This document shows, piece after piece, positions 21,124 through 31,653 of a DNA stretch of 64,000 nucleotides (the first letter of the stretch is position 1; each line of letters opens with the position of its first letter). The stretch covers positions 248,001 through 312,000 of the forward strand of contig CP084620.1 in NCBI GenBank assembly GCA_025917655.1, read 5' to 3'. The notes beneath the pieces were generated by a model. It saw only the letters and a list, made by a program, of their open reading frames with translations, ran no database searches and had not been told where the DNA came from. The position numbers and the translations under genes are program-made. The stretch comes from Chlorella sorokiniana. Its lineage: Eukaryota; Chlorophyta; Trebouxiophyceae; Chlorellales; Chlorellaceae.

Positions 21124-21590
21124 CGGAGGGGCTGATGCGTGTGGGGCCAGCAGAGCAGGGCGCGAGCCGGATGGCAGCGCAGCTGCCCGCCCCGTAAGCT
21201 GCCACCCATTGCCCGGACATCTCCCTGCCCGGCGGCATGGTGGTTGCATCTTGCCTTGAACCCATCAGTTTGATGGAAATATACATTCATTGCTTCGCCT
21301 TACCCTCCAGCCTGCCTGCATGCATGTCCCTCGTACAAGATGGACGCGTCCATGCTGATAGCGGCGGCAACTCCAGCGGCGGCACTGCTCAACTGCTGTC
21401 AGCTGCTTACTCTGCAAGTCGCTGACCTGTTGTGTAACTCGAACTCGAACTGGAATTGTATCTGCCCCTTTAAGATGGCTGTGCTCATCGTCATGCAGCT
21501 GCTGGTAGAGCTGGCAATCAAGCGCTGCGCCAGCGAACGCCAGGCTTGCAGGCCGCTTACAGTGGCTGCTTGCTACACCGCCGACCATCC
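21124..21590 (+). repeat. Segmental duplication, copy 3 (PRP22 last exon and 3' UTR)
   Basis: A more diverged third copy. It starts at the last PRP22 exon (GAGGGGCTGATGCG) and runs through the 3' UTR, including TGTAA at 21433, to about 21590. It lacks the penultimate exon and last intron found in copies 1 and 2. Confidence 0.8.
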
Positions 21591-21859
21591 ATACAGGGCC
21601 ACTCCAATCATTCTTTGTGCCTTGTCCCCTGCGGGAGGCAGTAATCCTGCTGGGAGGCACGAGCTCTGTTGATGATTCGATGATGAGCTACAGGCCTCTC
21701 TGCTAACAGGACCAGCTGAGAGCATCCAAGTCTGCTCACGTTATGACTGCAACTTAAGTGCAGACTGTCAGCACTCTATAACATGAGAGGTACATATATA
21801 AAGCAAAGAAGACCACTTGCTGAAGGGCTGAAGGGCCAGTAAGCACGAAAGAGGTCCCA

Positions 21860-24785
21860 TTGATTCCACTCTACGCATCAGCTCCACCGCCGCCGGATAG
21901 AGCCCCACAGCCCCGCGGTGGCTGCCGCCGCCAAGGCGCTGCCCCTGACCAGGGCGCCCACTACAGCCCCCTGCAGGAAGCTCCGCCACGAGGGCCACAC
22001 CCTCCTCCACCACGCCCGCACCGAGCCATCTGCCTTTGCCTGCAAACACGGCACGAAGAAGCGGGCGTGTGAATATAGGGAAACAGGAGGCCGAGGATCC
22101 CTTCCTCAGTTTCCACCCCTCAGGGGCCACGACGGCCACACCGGCCCAGCTGCTGGGCACCGCCACCCCGCTCACCAGTCTTGGGGCGGCCAGCGAGACC
22201 AGCAGCGCGTGGCTGGACAGGGCGCCGGCCAGGGCGGCGGCCGCGCTGGCTGCGCCCAGCGGCGACGCGCGGCAGCCACCTGTGTGGCCCATGCACCGGC
22301 GCACACGGCGGCGGGCACCAGGCGCCGCACGGTGGGGTAGTCTGCCGGCACGACCCACTGCAGGCACAAGAGCAAACATGCGAACTCAAGTGCTCACAAG
22401 CATGACATGGCTAGCCTGAGGAAAGCAACCAGAGCCCAGCCACAGCGCCGAGCGGGGTCACACACGCTGCTGCCCTGCTCCTGCTCACACGCACCGTGAG
22501 CACAGCGCCCGCCGCAGCGACCGCGCCGCCGCCCAGCAGGAGTCCGCCAAAGCTGGGTGGAGGCGCCTTGGGCGTGCGCTGCCACAGCAGGAGGACGTCG
22601 TCCAGGGCGCCGTTGAGCGTGGCCGGGAACAGGCTGAACAGGGTGACCTGCCCCTCCCACCGCCGCCGCTTGGCTTCCTCGCACCTCGCCTGCAAGCAGC
22701 CGCAGACACAGCTGTGATGCCTGGGTCCGTGCTGCTGCGACAATTCCTAGTGCGCTTGTCGCAAGACAGGGAAGGGAGCAGGGCTCAGCTGCGCAACATG
22801 TGCGGCACATGGTGCAGGCACGCGAGGCTCACAACCTGGTACCTCAAGCACTGGAAGTGTACCTCAAGCACTCGCAGCTCGTTTCAAGCACACGCAGCGC
22901 ATCATGATGCAGTAGCAGCCAGCAGCCCACCCGTTTGATGGCACGTGGGTTCACTGCCCGGACCACCCGCGCCAGGTCAGCGCCACCTGCCAGCTGTGCC
23001 AGGGTGGCACCATCCAGGGCAGCCAGCTGCACAGAATACCTGCCTGCAGATATGGCCACCTTGCGGCTGTAGGCCGGGTCTGCGGCGGGAACAAGCAAAG
23101 AAGGGTTGGCAGGGGTTGGCAGCGTGCGCAAGCGCGTGCTTGTTTGGCAGCGCAGCGTGCAGGACAGGCTGGCGGCGATGGCTCGTCCATGCATGCCAGT
23201 GGCAAGCGGCACGCCGGGACAGCTGCCCAGCAACAGCACACACCATGCGCCTCCCCTCCGTAAGCAACGGCGCAGAGGGTTGCCGCAGCAAGGTCGTCCA
23301 CGGCCAGCCGCCAGAGCCAGCCCCGAGGCCTGCCAACCTCCTGGCCAAACCTGCAGGCATGGGGGAGGGGGGGGGTGTCTCCAGGAGCACGTGATTGGCT
23401 GCAGCTGTCGTTTACTTGTCTGCCGCACTGCAACGCTGGCACGCCTGCCAAACGCCTGCACTCCATACAAGGCTGCTCCGCTGCCTGCTCGGCACGGACT
23501 GAGGCAATCATGCGCAGGGCAGCGCAAGCTTTGCTCACAGCGTCTCAAACTTCTGGCCAATCCAGCGCCGATCAAGGAGGCGCGCTTGGTGAGCGCGTGC
23601 CCATGCCACGGGCGCACACGCTTGCAGCAACGGAACATGCTCCTGGCGCACGTCAATGCCGTCCAGCATGCCAGAGAAGGCTCTGCACAATGAGCAGGCC
23701 AGTTTGCTTTGGTGTGCAGTCAACTCCCCAAATGCAACACGCCCAGCCCCTGTCCGCCCACACTGAACATGCCTCCTGGCTTCCTGCCGGGGCAGCAGCA
23801 GTAACAGCAGCGACCACTTGGCGGCGCACCGGTACTCAGCGATGAAGGTGCCTGGCGCATCGTGGGCGGCGGCGTGTGCCACAGCCAGCCCGGGCAGCGC
23901 AGCCGCCAGCGCCTGTGTCGCCAGCTCAGCCTCCAGCCCGCCAATCAGGGTGCGGAGCCTTGCGTGGCCCTTCTTCAGCGTGAAGCCGAGGCTCAGTCGG
24001 TGCTCCACAAAGCTGCAGCCACATTCCAGGGGAACGACATTCAGTAAACGACAGGCCAGAATCGCGTCCTGGACTCACTTTGGGCCCGCAGTTGGGCATT
24101 TACAAAAGCAGAAACCGCTCCGGACGTTTGGGCAAGGGCACAAAGAGCGCAGGGAAGCAGGTGGCAGATGGGCACTCACCGCCAGGGCCCCTCGCCGCCG
24201 CCAGGGCACAGCGCCACCTGTGCCGCCAGCTCAGCACCCATGCGCTGCACCTCCTCCTCGATGCGCTCCTGCGTGGCGGCGTCACGGCTGGCCATCCAGG
24301 GCTGCAGCACAGCCTCCAGGCCCTCGAACGGATCCGTGCACTTGCGCAGCAGCCGCTCGCGGAGGCCCTCCTGCAGCGCTGCGCTCGCGCAAGGCTGGAG
24401 CAGGGGGGCCGAGCCAGTGCAGGCATGCAAGGGAGCAGGTAGGTGGGCAGCAAGCGCAAGCACGAGCAGGGCAGAAGAGGGACTGAAGGAGTTGCATTGA
24501 AAGGCAGGCAGGGCTGCGGAGCGCAGCAGCAGGTTGCACCGCCGTGAGCAAGGCAGAAGCTGCCACAACCCGTGCTGCCATACCCGTGCTGCCCTAACCC
24601 CGACCCCCTATCGCTATTTGTTCACCTTGCACGACTGGGTCATGTCTGGCGAGTTTTGTGAACCTTGACTGCGTGGGAGCGAGGGTGCCCCTGCGGCAGA
24701 GCAAGGACGCCTGCTCTGGGGACGCAAGGAACGCAATGAATGGATCAAGCGTGGCTTCCAGGCACTTATAAACGCGCGAGGGCAT
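21860..24785 (-). CDS. Unrecognised protein, multi-exon
   Basis: I do not recognise the family. The start at 24785 (MPSRVYKCLEATLDPF) opens exon 1, which ends at a donor (CAAG/GTGAAC) near 24625. It joins in frame to an exon near 24390-24180 (LQEGLRERLLRKC; EGLEAVLQPW) and then in frame to one near 24015-23830 (FVEHRLSLGFTLKKGHARL; ending FIAEYR). Later exons include YSRKVAISAGRYSVQLAALD (about 23080-22930) and LFSLFPATLNGALDDVLLLW followed by a hydrophobic Gly/Ala stretch (about 22690-22500). The last exon, 22375 to about 21860, seems to need a frame correction. The mix of charged helices and a hydrophobic C-terminal part suggests a membrane-associated protein, which is inference only. Its exon 1 forms the left arm of the 24.6-25.0 kb palindrome. 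Confidence 0.5.
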
Positions 24786-25035
24786 GGCAAGGCCATAGCC
24801 AGCGCCTGGCCAGGTAAACCCCAGGCGTCAAAACCTGGTCGCCTGGGGTTTACCTGGCCAGGGCCTGGCCAGGGCCCTCGCGCCCCTAAAAGGACCTGAA
24901 AGCCACGCTGAATACATTCACAGTGTTCCTTGCGTCCCTTTTGCGCCCTTGCTCTGCCCCAGGGGCAGCCTCGCTCCTACGCAGTCACGGTCCACAAACC
25001 TCGCCAGACATGCCCCAGCTGTGCAAGGTGAGCAA
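24618..25035. repeat. Palindrome 7: 0.4 kb inverted repeat between divergent genes
   Basis: Arms of about 214 and 195 bases (24618-24831 and 24841-25035), roughly 85 percent alike, with a loop of only about 9 bases. The perfect inner part is CGCCTGGGGTTTACCTGGCC and its complement. The left arm is exon 1 and donor of the minus-strand gene. The right arm is a decayed inverted copy that has lost the ATG but keeps the donor (GTGCAAG/GTGAGC). It lies just upstream of the phospholipase gene. Confidence 0.9.
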
Positions 25036-25203
25036 GCAGCGATAGGGGTCGGCCGCGGCTGGCACCCGTGAGCAATGGCAGCTTCTGCCTTACTGCAGCG
25101 GTGGCACTGCTACTGCACCCTGCTGCTGCTGCTCCCCAGCCCTGCCTGCCTTCCATTGCACCTCCTTCTGTCCCTCCAGAACTCCCCATTCTCACCGTTG
25201 CGC

Positions 25204-26374
25204 ATGCTGTGCTACCCGCCATATGCCATGCAGATTTGCTCGGCAGGCCTGGCCCTTCTGGCGCTGCTGGCGGTTGCGCATCGGTGAGGGCCGCCAATGC
25301 GTGGGGCGGCTGAGCCATGCGTCTTCGTTTGCTGCGCTGCTGGGGGCAAGCACCCGCTCATCCGACCCCTGCCGCCATGCGTCGCAACCGCCCGCTGTTG
25401 TCCTCCGCCCGGCTGCAGCGCCGATGGCTTCGTCATCAGAATTGGCAACATCAGGATTGACCCCATGCCCCCGCGGCACGTGCGCGAGGCGCTGAAGCAA
25501 GGCAACTTCAAGCCGCTCGTCACTAACATCGTTGGCGAGGCCGTTAAAGCGGGAGACCGTGTCGGGTGGGTGTGTGGGTTTGGGGGAAATGGGTGCGTGG
25601 TGCTGCACGGCTCAATCTGTGCGTGTCTGTGTGTATGCTGCCTGGCAAGTACGCGGGGCCGGCAGAGGGCCATTGCATACGTGCGCGTGCTTGATGCCAG
25701 CAGTTGGGCCAGGTTGCCTTTGCGTCGCGTGCCTGCGCTGGCTCCTGCCGCGCTGCAGCCGCACGTGCCTCTCTCTTGAGTGCTACCGTCTGGGCGCGCC
25801 CCCACCCGCTGCTGCAGGCTGGACGTGGGCAGGGCTCTGCCCCCGGCGTTGCCAACGCCGCCCGGCGCGGCGACGCCGACGGTTTTGTCAAGGCGGTCCA
25901 GGAGGCGCCTGCGTCGGTGCCCTGCGTGCGCTGCAGGAGGCGAGCGAGGTTGTGGTGCCGCTGGCTGCGGGCTCGCTCACCGCCTGGACGCAGCTCAGCC
26001 GCCTGATCAACACCCAGCCCTACCTGACCTGCCCCGCCGGCCACGTGGCGCGCCCCAAGCCCGGCGCCCTCCCTCCCACCACCAACGGCTGCGGCCCCAA
26101 CGGCGCGGCGCTGCCCAAGGGCATCGTGCTGCCCGGCTTCACGGCCTGCTGCAACGCCCACGACACCGGCTACGCACGCTGCGGCTCCTCGCAGCGCCAG
26201 GCCGACGACGCCCTCTACCTCTGCCTGCGCGCGGCGTGCAACAGCCTGGGCAACACCGACCCCCGCCGCGTCACCTGCCCCACCTCTGCCTACGCCTACT
26301 TTGCTGCCGTCACCAACTTTGGCGGGGCGGCGTACCGCAGCGGGCAGGAGCAGTGTGAGTGTGTGCCTGCATGA
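25204..26374 (+). CDS. Secreted phospholipase A2-like protein (group XII type)
   Basis: Phospholipase A2 enzymes cut the sn-2 acyl chain of phospholipids and need calcium. The start at 25204 is followed by a hydrophobic segment (ICSAGLALLALLAV) that fits a signal peptide. An upstream ATG at 25075 would give a longer hydrophobic N terminus. Exon 2 (25419-25560) reads GFVIRIGNIRIDPMPPRHVR, which I do not recognise. The last exon (about 25936-26374) holds the catalytic domain: NGCGPNG, LPGFTACCNAHDTGYARCG with the CCxxHD motif (catalytic His, calcium Asp), then DDALYLCLRAACN. The cysteine spacing is closest to animal PLA2G12. Joining of the middle exon (25820-25935) is uncertain. TGTAA lies at 26634. 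Confidence 0.75.
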
Positions 26375-26626
26375 AGCGGGCCCAACCTGCAGCAGCCTGG
26401 CACGCTGCCTGCCCCAGCTGTAACTATGATCTGCCCCCTACGGTGCTGTGCCGCTGCCCCCCTCCAACCCCCTCAACCCTTGCTAGTGGCCACTGCCTGC
26501 CCCGCTTCTCAACTGTGCGCGTCTGCTCCCCTTTGATATGAGTGCCCTTGCGTCCTTTTTACGTTCTCAAAGCCCCTGCATGCCGTTGTGGTGCCGGGGT
26601 TGAGACTCTTCAACATTGCAGAACTC

Positions 26627-26722
26627 AATCCGGTGTAACGTACATGATCACTATTGCTCCAATCTTCAGCAGGCAGGCTCAAAAGTGTTCTTGACCTGTG
26701 GGCCTGCGACCTGCAGCAGCGG
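26627..26722 (-). repeat. Dispersed repeat, copy a (inverted relative to copy b)
   Basis: About 95 bases matching, in inverse orientation, 29828-29925 at roughly 80 percent. The shared core is CTGCTGAAGATTGGAGC, followed by ATAGTGATCA. The two copies flank the bZIP-like gene. Function unknown. Confidence 0.75.
26634..26638 (+). terminator. Poly(A) signal TGTAA of the phospholipase gene
   Basis: TGTAA about 260 bases past the stop codon at 26374. It lies within the dispersed repeat at 26627-26722. Confidence 0.45.
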
Positions 26723-26936
26723 CGGTCCCGCCCCAGCAGCTGCAGTTGGCATGTGGTTTGGCAGCTGCATTGCTGCACCTGGGATGTCGCGACGCGCTCC
26801 CCTGCTGCAGGGCTGCACTGCTGCTGGCCATCCACACATCTGCTGTCTTGTGCATCAGCAGGGCGACCCTTTAACCTTCCAGTGCACTGGGCGATCAATA
26901 CACATGCTGCGTGCACGCTTGCAGCGTCAAGCAGAT

Positions 26937-29288
26937 TCAGAAGCTGTTGGGCATGAGGTGTGATGCTGGAGCTCTCATCTCTGGTGCCCGCCTGAAGCGG
27001 AAAGGATCCCTGCCCCTGAGGGGCTCGGCAGGTGGGCAGGCAGATACAGACGTCACATGCAGGTTGGAGAAAAGGCAGCCTGCTTTTGTGACTGCGCAAT
27101 GTTGATGATTACACATTAATGTACACATGCAAATGGTGATACATACATGAGGAGGAAAGATACAGGTTGACCCAGCTGTTTGGCAGCGGGGGCGTGGGTT
27201 AAGTGAGATCTGCGTCACGCCGCCGCACCGCACCCTCCTGCCTGGCGTTTGGGGCACATGTTCAGGCTGGCATGCCAGGTGTGGGGGGCTCCTTGGGGAG
27301 GCAGCACCCTGCTGCCGCCTCCCTCTCATGTACATGGAATTGCGGGCTGGCAGGGCCTGCGCTGCAGCCACCTCGGCCCATGCCTGGCGGCGGTCTTCGA
27401 CCAGCGAGCGCCGCTCCTCTTCAGTCAGCGGCAGGCTGCTGCGCTCCAGCGCGCAGCGCAGCAGTTCTGCCACGTTGGGGTTGCGCCCTCCAGCGCAAGC
27501 CGCCAGCACGCGCGCCTGCTGCAGCTCATCAACCACGCTGGCCGCCGCAATGTGCAGCTCGACGCGGGCCAGCATGACAGCGGCGGTCGCCTGCTGAGCT
27601 TGCCCAGCAACGCCGGCCAGATCCAGCCAGCTTGCAGCGCTGCGGGGCAGGCAAGGGGGCCCGGAAGCGTGGGGTGGGGTGGAGGGTTGAAGCTGTGCAG
27701 GCAAGCGCCAGCAGGACAGCTGCAAACGGACCAGCTCCAAGAGCCACATGCCCGGCAGCGGCAAGGGGGCAGCATGCCATGTCGCCATGTTCAGTGCTCG
27801 CCTGGTGCCCAGGCCGGGAATGTCTGGCCTTTGCGTTGCAAGTCTTCCTGCAGCGCGGCCACCAGCTCCTGCAGGACAGCAGCAGCGCGCTCTCCCTCGC
27901 AGCGCAGGGCAGCCAGGTTGTCTTGATACCGGCGGTATGCAGCCCACAGTTTCTCGTGCTGCCCCGGTCCAGCTGCATGGGACGTGATGCCTGCAGGCAC
28001 GGCAGGGTTCCAGGGTTGCGGGACATGGGCAGCCACTGCGTGGGGCATGCTGCTGCGGCCGTCGCCCTGCCAGGGCAGGAATGCCTGCACGCCAGCGCAC
28101 GGCCAGTCCCCCGCACCGCGAGCTCGCGCCAGACGGCGGCCGCTTGCTCCGGCGTCTCATCCTCAAAGCGTGCATAGTTGGGGAAGCCCAGCGCCGCCGC
28201 CTCCTCAGGGCGCTGCCATGACACCGCATCGCGGACGGTGCTGTATGTGAGCATCAGGCGCAGCCGGGACATCTGCTCCCCCCGCTCGCCGGCGTCCCAG
28301 GCTTGAACCGCCGCCGCCACGCTGTCCACGATGCGCCTGTACTCTGCCAGCGCCGCCTCCCTGGACAGCGCCAGCACGGCGCACAGCTCAGGCTGCGCCG
28401 CCAGAGCGCGCCTGCCCAGCACCTCCTGATCCCTGGTCGGAGGGGGCACGCGCGCGCGCGGGGACACATGCATTTATCAAGAGCAGACAGAGACGGGTGT
28501 GCAGCACAAGCCCGCTGCGGAGGCACGGTGCGGGTGCTGGGCCGACGCAAGGCTGACGGCCATACTTGATCGGGAGACTGAGCGCGCCAACCAGCGCGCC
28601 GCTGTGGTAGCCGTCGCCACCTGCAGGCGCGCCCGACGCAGCTGCGGCCGCGCTGCACACCGCCGCCGCGCGCGCATCCAGCGACAGGCCCATCAGCTGC
28701 GCTGCCGCCGACTCTGCAGCAGCAAACTCTGCATCAGCAGATTCTGCCGCTGATTCTGCCTCATCTCGCAGCCTCGGCGCCTCGCCGTTGGCAGCGCCTT
28801 GCTGGGGCAGCAGTGAGATGGCCTCATCTAGGTATGAAGCCAAGGCCACGCGCGCCGACACCTCGCTGCCCAGCTCCCAGTTCTCCTCTCTGGCCTGCTG
28901 CACTGCCGCTGCCTTGGCTTTCAGCTCGGCCTCCATTGCTTGCTTTGCGTTCTTGCGCCGCGCATAGAGCGCTCGCTGATTGGCTGCCTTCCTTGCCCGC
29001 CGCCGTTGCTGGTCAAAGGGGTGGGCCAGCTGCGCTTGTGACGTCGCTCCAGTGGCTGACTGCTGCGGAGCTGGGCGGCGTGCATTCTGATAGAGGCATG
29101 CCGAGCTGCCACGAGGCGATGTCAGGCATACCTGGCAATCCATCGCCACCCCACTGACCTTCCCAGGCTGCGGCTGGCAGGGCAGAGGGCATGTGTGGTG
29201 TGTCGCTGGCCATACCGTCGGCGGCGGCAGCCACACCTATGTTGAGCTCTGCTTTGCTGCCGGCTGAAAGCCATAACGGTGAGGCCAT
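26937..29288 (-). CDS. bZIP-like transcription factor
   Basis: The start at 29288 (MASPLWLSAGSKAELN) sits in a strong CCACCATGG context right after an acceptor (TGTTTGCAG), so an intron in the 5' UTR is likely. An exon near 29080-28560 carries a basic region, RRKAANQRALYARRKNAK in outline (N-x2-A-x2-AR-x-K; the genomic reading is RKAANQRALYARRKNAK), followed by a heptad-like Glu/Ala/Leu stretch, consistent with a bZIP dimer zipper. Further exons read LALSREAALAEYRRIVDSV (28430-28110), WAAYRRYQDNLAALRCEGER (27980-27800) and LTEEERRSLVEDRRQAW (27640-27370); they are helical and of unknown fold. The join between exon 1 and the bZIP exon is unresolved. The 3' end is uncertain: the open frame reaches 26937, but a TGTAA at 27113-27109 suggests a stop before about 27199. 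Confidence 0.55.
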
Positions 29289-30058
29289 GGTGGGTACAAC
29301 CTGCAAACACAAGCATAGAAGAGGTGGTGCGGGACCGTTGCATCAGCGCCCGAGCACCCCAAGCCGGCCGGGACTCGGCGTGACGCTCCAACCGGCCAGC
29401 CGCCCACCCCTGGCGGCAGCCCCAAGCGCCCGGGCCATTCAGTCGCGCGATCGAATCAGATCTCTCACCGTTATCAAGGCGGGGAAACGCAAAAAGCCTC
29501 CGCCGCAGCCGCTTCTAAGCGGAGTCCCGCACCCTGTGATCCCTAGAGTTCCGTGACCACCGCACTGCGCTGAATCCCTGCCTGTGGTGTCCAAGCCGTC
29601 GGTTTGGTAGCGGTCTAGCCGCATGGCGCTGCTGCCAGTGTCCGCTGCGCGGTGCCTGCTGCGCCTGCTGCTCACGCTGGGGTTGGCCGTCGCGTGGCGG
29701 GGGGAGCGCAGTCTTGAGTCTAGACATCCCATTGACAACCTCAGATCTGTCAAACCGCGCGCCAGTTGCAGCCACTGGGGCAGACCCTCTTCTTTTCTCT
29801 TACCCTCCTCTATTCTTTCTCTTTCTGAACCGCCGCTGCTGCAGGTCACTGACCCACAGCTCAAGAGCGCTCTTCATAGCCCGCCTGCTGAAGATTGGAG
29901 CGATAGTGATCAACTACGATACACCCCAGCGTGACAGCAAGCGAAGCCCTCGGTAGCCTGTTCACCCGCCAGGTGCTTGCCAGCGGGAAAGCGCCATCTG
30001 CGACCGCTCAGGGACTGCCATCAACCGCATTGTCCGTCCCGCCCCGCCAGCCGCTGCC
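29289..30058. other. Intergenic region between bZIP-like and ZIP9-like genes
   Basis: About 770 bases between the 5' end of the bZIP-like gene and the 3' end of the ZIP9-like gene. It should hold the bZIP promoter and 5' UTR intron. Apart from repeat copy b (29828-29925) I see no gene-like content. Confidence 0.5.
29828..29925 (+). repeat. Dispersed repeat, copy b
   Basis: Inverse partner of 26627-26722 (see that entry). It lies in intergenic sequence upstream of the bZIP-like start, so the pair brackets about 3.1 kb. Confidence 0.75.
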
Positions 30059-31361
30059 TCAGTGTTCATGCCCCCAGCTGAGCGCCACAGGCAGCAGGCT
30101 GCCCGCGACGACCGCTGCCAGCTGGGCGGCGCCCGCGTGGCCGCCGCCGCCGCCCGCGCAGCGCCTCCGGCAGGATGTGCATGGTGGCGGCGTGGAGGAA
30201 GGTGCCGCCGGAGAAGATCACGCAGAGTGCGACGGCGGCTGGGGAGGACAGCACGGTGAGCGAGCCCAGCAGGGAGTAGGTTGCCAGCGTGGCGGCGGCG
30301 CCGCCGCCGCAAACGCGAGCAGCGTGGGCCGCGCTCGGCCCAGGCCCCAGCCGCAGGACAAGAGGTAGGCGCCCAGCCCAAAGGCCATTGGAGCCTTGTG
30401 CAGCACCATGGCCGCCGCCACCAGCATGCTGAGCCGCGCATCGCCGCTAAGGAAGGCGGCGCCCATGGCCAGCCCGTCGGCGGCGCAGTGGATGAGCAGG
30501 CCGGCGACGGCGCTGGAGGGGTCGGCTGCAGAGGCTGGGGCCGCGGATGCAGAGCCTGCAGCGTCGCAGCAGCAAGGAGGGCAGCGGAGCGAGTTGGGGG
30601 ATATCCTCGACGGGAAGGGGCTTTCCGAGAGCGACAGCATGGCTGGTGCTGGGTGCCCTGCTGTGAGCAGAGGCGGCAAAGGAGGTGCACCTTTCTTGGC
30701 CTTGCCCGTCGGCTCCCGGCTGCTCCGACTGCAGGCTCGGCCTCCGCGGCGGCGCCGCCATCGCCCGCCGCAACTTTCTTGCCGCGCTTGGCGGTGGGCG
30801 AGGCGTCGCGCCCGCGCTCGCTGCCGCCGCCGCAGCCATGGCCGTGCGTGTGGGAATGGCCGTGGGCGTGGGTGTGGCCCGGGCGCCGCAGCTGCCGCCT
30901 GCTGCGTGCTGCAGTCGGTCGAGCAGCAGCATGGCCAGGAATCCCAGGACAAGCACCAGGCCGGCCACGCCCTCGGGCACGCCCTCCTCGCCGTGGCCGT
31001 GGCCGTGGCCGTGCCCCTCGTGGTCGTGGTCATGACTATGGCTGTGAGCTCCAGCCTGCACGATTTCATCATCCTCAGTGCGCTCAGCAGCTGCAGAAAC
31101 AGGCAGGCAGGCCTGGGGCAAAACGGGCGCCGAGATAGCGTGGCGCCGCACGCTGCGCACCTGGGCAAAGGCGTGAAAGCCCTCAGGGATTATGACCGCC
31201 AGCGCGGATCCCACCAGTAGACCAGCACCAAGCGCTGAGAGCGTCTGTATGTGCGTTTCCTTGACTTTCAAGAAGAACGGCAGCGCACCGCACACTAGAG
31301 CACCCCCAAACATCAATGCCAGGGTTGTGATCAGTTGCGCACTGGCGTCGAAGTCCGTCAT
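30059..31361 (-). CDS. ZIP9-like (SLC39A9) zinc/metal transporter
   Basis: ZIP proteins move zinc and other divalent metals into the cytosol; ZIP9 relatives sit in Golgi or plasma membranes. The start at 31361 gives MTDFDASAQLITTLALMFGG, matching the short N terminus of SLC39A9, followed by LGAGLLVGSALAVIIPEG (TM2-3). A His-rich cytosolic loop (HSHSHDHDHEGHGHGHGHG) precedes TM segments with the metal motifs HCAADGLAMGAA (HxxxD) and HKAPMAFGLG (HKxP). The true C terminus appears to be GSLLPVALSWGHEH with TGA at 30059-30061, close to the SVGHQH end of animal ZIP9. Reaching it needs single bases restored near 30298 and 30155 in G/C runs. An upstream ATG at 31388 would add nine residues. Divergent from the UBL-LRR gene. 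Confidence 0.85.
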
Positions 31362-31653
31362 GTTGCTGCCAAGAATCACAAACCACAAACAGATGTGGTG
31401 CTGTTGGTGAACTTGCCAGTGTGAGAGAATAGGCCCGTGTCAGGCCACCCTTTACAATGACTATATCTGACTGAGTTGTTTAAGCATGCATGATTTAGGC
31501 TTGGCCTCCTTGTTTGATTGGGCAGTACGTGCTGAACCTGGAGCATGTACTTGACAGGGACGGAAACGTAATCGCACCGCTGGGAAGATTGACCGAGATG
31601 GTAAGTATATATTGGCTAGCACACATACACGCCCGACACTCACCCTGCCACAT

